A stretch of 64,000 bases of DNA from Blautia sp900556555 (GTDB lineage Bacteria > Bacillota > Clostridia > Lachnospirales > Lachnospiraceae): assembly GCA_964250615.1 (NCBI GenBank), contig CAXUGM010000001.1; one strand, given 5' to 3'. Under the pieces are notes generated by a model, which did no database searches, had not been told where the DNA came from, and saw only the letters and a list, made by a program, of their open reading frames with translations. Shown here in pieces: positions 62,375 to 64,000 of this stretch. Numbering within the stretch: the stretch's first letter is position 1; every line of letters starts with the position of its first letter. Position numbers and translations under genes: made by a program.

Positions 62375-62674
62375 ATAGGCTAAATTCCTATAAACAAGCA
62401 TTATGACCTACAAAAAACAAGACCAAGTAGGTGGAAATATAAGAAAATCATCTGGTGGCCTACAAAATATCATCCAGAATAGGCCAGAAAATAGAAAAGA
62501 ATCATTTCCGGCCTACCTTTGCCGGGAGAAAAGTAAGTTGAAATACAACAAATGAGAGAATTGGCCTATTTGGAAAGAAAAAAAGTAGGTTGATTTACAG
62601 GAAAGCATGATTTTTAGCCTATTCGGCTCTGGAAAAAGTAGGTGCAAATCAGCATAAGGGATTTTATAGCCTAT
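62375..62674 (-). repeat. Array B: phased alternating CCTA/TAGG half-site element
   Basis: Twelve half-sites begin (plus-strand coordinates) at 62375, 62406, 62427, 62458, 62479, 62511, 62533, 62564, 62585, 62617, 62638 and 62669. They alternate TAGG/CCTA type with steps of 31, 21, 31, 21, 32, 22, 31, 21, 32, 21, 31. Read on the minus strand it aligns with array A unit for unit. There is no open frame, and with the yoaK promoter it fills the 440-bp gap between yoaK and the RHS fragment. Confidence 0.9.
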
Positions 62675-62689
62675 GTAGTCCGTAGATAG

Positions 62690-63958
62690 ATTTACCAGAT
62701 ATACCTCTACGGAAATGGGAGAACCGGAGTTGAAAAAGAGGGAAAAAGCAGTTACTATTTATATAATGGAAACGGAAGTGTCAGCGGCCTGATAAGCGAA
62801 AAAGACGTGCTTGGAAGCAGCTACCGCTATGACCCATACGGGGTTCTGGTTTCCGGCACACCTGATGCTGTGAACTATTATGGGTACAATGGGGAGTCCA
62901 CAGGTGCAAAGACTGGACTTCAGTATCTCAGGGCAAGATACTACCAGGCTTCTACAGGAACCTTTACCAGTGAGGACAGCGACCTGGGAAGCAAAAGGGA
63001 GCCTCTGACCAGGAACCGGTACGCCTATGTGACTAACAACCCGGCCAACTACCAGGATCCAAGCGGTCATGGGAAAATCTGGAACGCAGTGAAGAAAGTG
63101 GGAAAAAAGATAGCCAATGCAGCCCGGAACTTAGGGAAAAAGGCAAAAAAAGCGGTGAAATCCTACCTGAACATGGTGAACAAAGCAGCAGCAAAGAGCA
63201 CCAACCCACAGAGAAGTGCAGCCAGGCCGGCACCAGCACCAGTTCCAAACCTGCCAGGAAAAAAACGGGCACAGGAAAGAACCCCATATCCGGACAGAAA
63301 CCGGAATCCACTGCCTGCCCCGGGAGAAAGGCATCCAGTCCGGGGAGTGAACCTTGGAAATGGAATGTACATGCCCGGACAGAGACCGACCCATTATTAT
63401 TACCAGGCCAGCTACCAGGAGCGTGCAGAGAATGTGATACGGGAAAAAGTCGTACATAAGGTGTGCATCCCGGGAGGAACCTATGTGGACTATGGCTCAC
63501 CGGAGCATAAGAAGGCAGTCATTGCAACTGCACAAACAGGCTTCCTCTTTCTTATAGGAGCTGGTGCTCCAACAGGAGGGGGCAGTTTATCAGGTTTAGG
63601 AACTAGTCTGCCGGGATTTACTGTGTCAGCAGGAGGAACGGTAGCAGCTTCGGCAGCGGTCAGTGATGCAACCATACTGTCACTGGCGAAAGCGGGAGTG
63701 CTTGGCAGCGTCTTGTATGCGGTGGCTTCGAATAAAATGCCAGATGGGATACTTGGGAGTAGAGATGATAGAAACGGTTTTGGAGGATTAAAAAAGACCT
63801 ATAATTCAATAAAAGATTCGCCTAAATATCCCGAAGGATTTCGACCAAGAAAAAATGGAACTACTAGAAATACTGTCAAAAATAAGGAGTTACTAGATAA
63901 ATTAAGAGAAATAGAATCTGGAGTGGAGCATAGTCAAGTAAATAGACACACTTTTTAA
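62690..63958 (+). pseudogene. 5'-truncated RHS core with polymorphic-toxin C-terminal region
   Basis: The frame is open from just after a TAG at 62687 and matches RHS from its first codons (YLYNGNGSVSGLISEKDVLGS), well before the first ATG at 62807. Only the end of the RHS core remains (YLRARYYQASTGTFTSEDS to YVTNNPANYQDPSG). A basic linker, a Pro/Arg-rich stretch, two Gly/Ala-rich hydrophobic segments of pretoxin type and a roughly 65-residue variable C-terminus (starting near NGFGGLKKTYNS) follow. The last 220 bp are clearly AT-richer than the core. The signal peptide and most of the shell are missing, so it is a displaced fragment or orphan toxin cassette. Toxin type is not recognised. Confidence 0.82.
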
Positions 63959-63970
63959 ATACATTTTTAT

Positions 63971-63998
63971 GGAAAGACAGAATTACTCCTGCCTTTCC
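63971..63998 (+). terminator. Possible terminator cut by the window edge
   Basis: GGAAAG pairs with CTTTCC around a 16-nt loop. Any T-run would lie beyond base 64000. Confidence 0.35.
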
Positions 63999-64000
63999 AC

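Noticed and set aside
62375..62674. Remnant coding sequence (part of the RHS gene)
   Set aside because: Stops occur in all frames, the 52-nt period is not a multiple of three, and it matches array A rather than RHS.
1..64000. tRNA or rRNA genes
   Set aside because: No GTTCRANTC arm with matching acceptor stem and no rRNA-like sequence was recognised on either strand; a tRNA scan would settle this.

Overview
ORGANISM. The window looks like a chromosomal segment of a low-GC, Gram-positive gut Lachnospiraceae, most like Blautia or a close relative. Reasons are strong AGGAGG-type ribosome binding sites, Tad pilus genes with the short Firmicutes Flp1-type pilin, an arabinoxylan ABC/GH locus, formate-THF ligase next to a formate channel, and the typical Lachnospiraceae order of secA-prfB and dapA-dapB. 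The genus is an inference. LAYOUT. 1-7109: 5'-truncated Tad/Flp pilus operon (CpaF ATPase, TadB, TadC, Flp1 pilin, DUF5702, two TadE-like proteins, prepilin peptidase, FHA protein). 7153-12270: rhomboid protease, orphan soluble histidine kinase, HIT protein, ECF-like sigma factor, murG, an anti-sigma-like membrane protein and a small secreted protein. 12424-14031: beta-CASP metallo-hydrolase behind a large inverted repeat. 14358-25716: xylan/arabinoxylan utilisation locus (solute-binding lipoprotein, two permeases, GH51, YesM/YesN-type two-component system, GH3, and convergent GH120). 25882-28858: mntP and convergent typA, separated by repeat array A. 29091-40379: SSB-like protein, cobalamin adenosyltransferase, dapA-dapB, lipoprotein, hpf, secA, prfB, and an ACT protein-hom-apgM threonine module. 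40471-50495: membrane proteins, tex, aminopeptidase P, NUDIX, AI-2E-family protein and KtrB/KtrA potassium uptake. 50657-54441: fructokinase, ZTP-riboswitch-controlled fhs, formate channel. 54591-56500: Septu-like ATPase + HNH defence pair. 56571-62247: feoAB, GH13 alpha-glucosidase with an AraC regulator, and a DUF1275 membrane protein. 62375-62674: repeat array B. 62690-63958: 5'-truncated RHS/polymorphic-toxin fragment. HOW THE PARTS WORK TOGETHER. The YesM/YesN pair probably senses xylan-derived oligosaccharides and drives uptake (an ABC importer lacking its own ATPase) and cytoplasmic hydrolysis by GH51, GH3 and GH120. The fhs/formate-channel pair and cobO fit one-carbon and corrinoid metabolism as in acetogenic relatives. 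MAIN DISCOVERY CANDIDATE. Two non-coding elements of about 300 bp (26516-26813 on + and 62375-62674 on -) carry twelve RCCTAY half-sites in alternating orientation at 21- and 31-nt steps (52-nt period, about 5 helical turns). They match unit by unit, including a shared 22-nt step and a shared flipped fourth unit, although most sequence between the half-sites has diverged. I know of no named family with this layout. It could be a helically phased protein-binding array, like a BIME but with only half-sites conserved, or a structured RNA.
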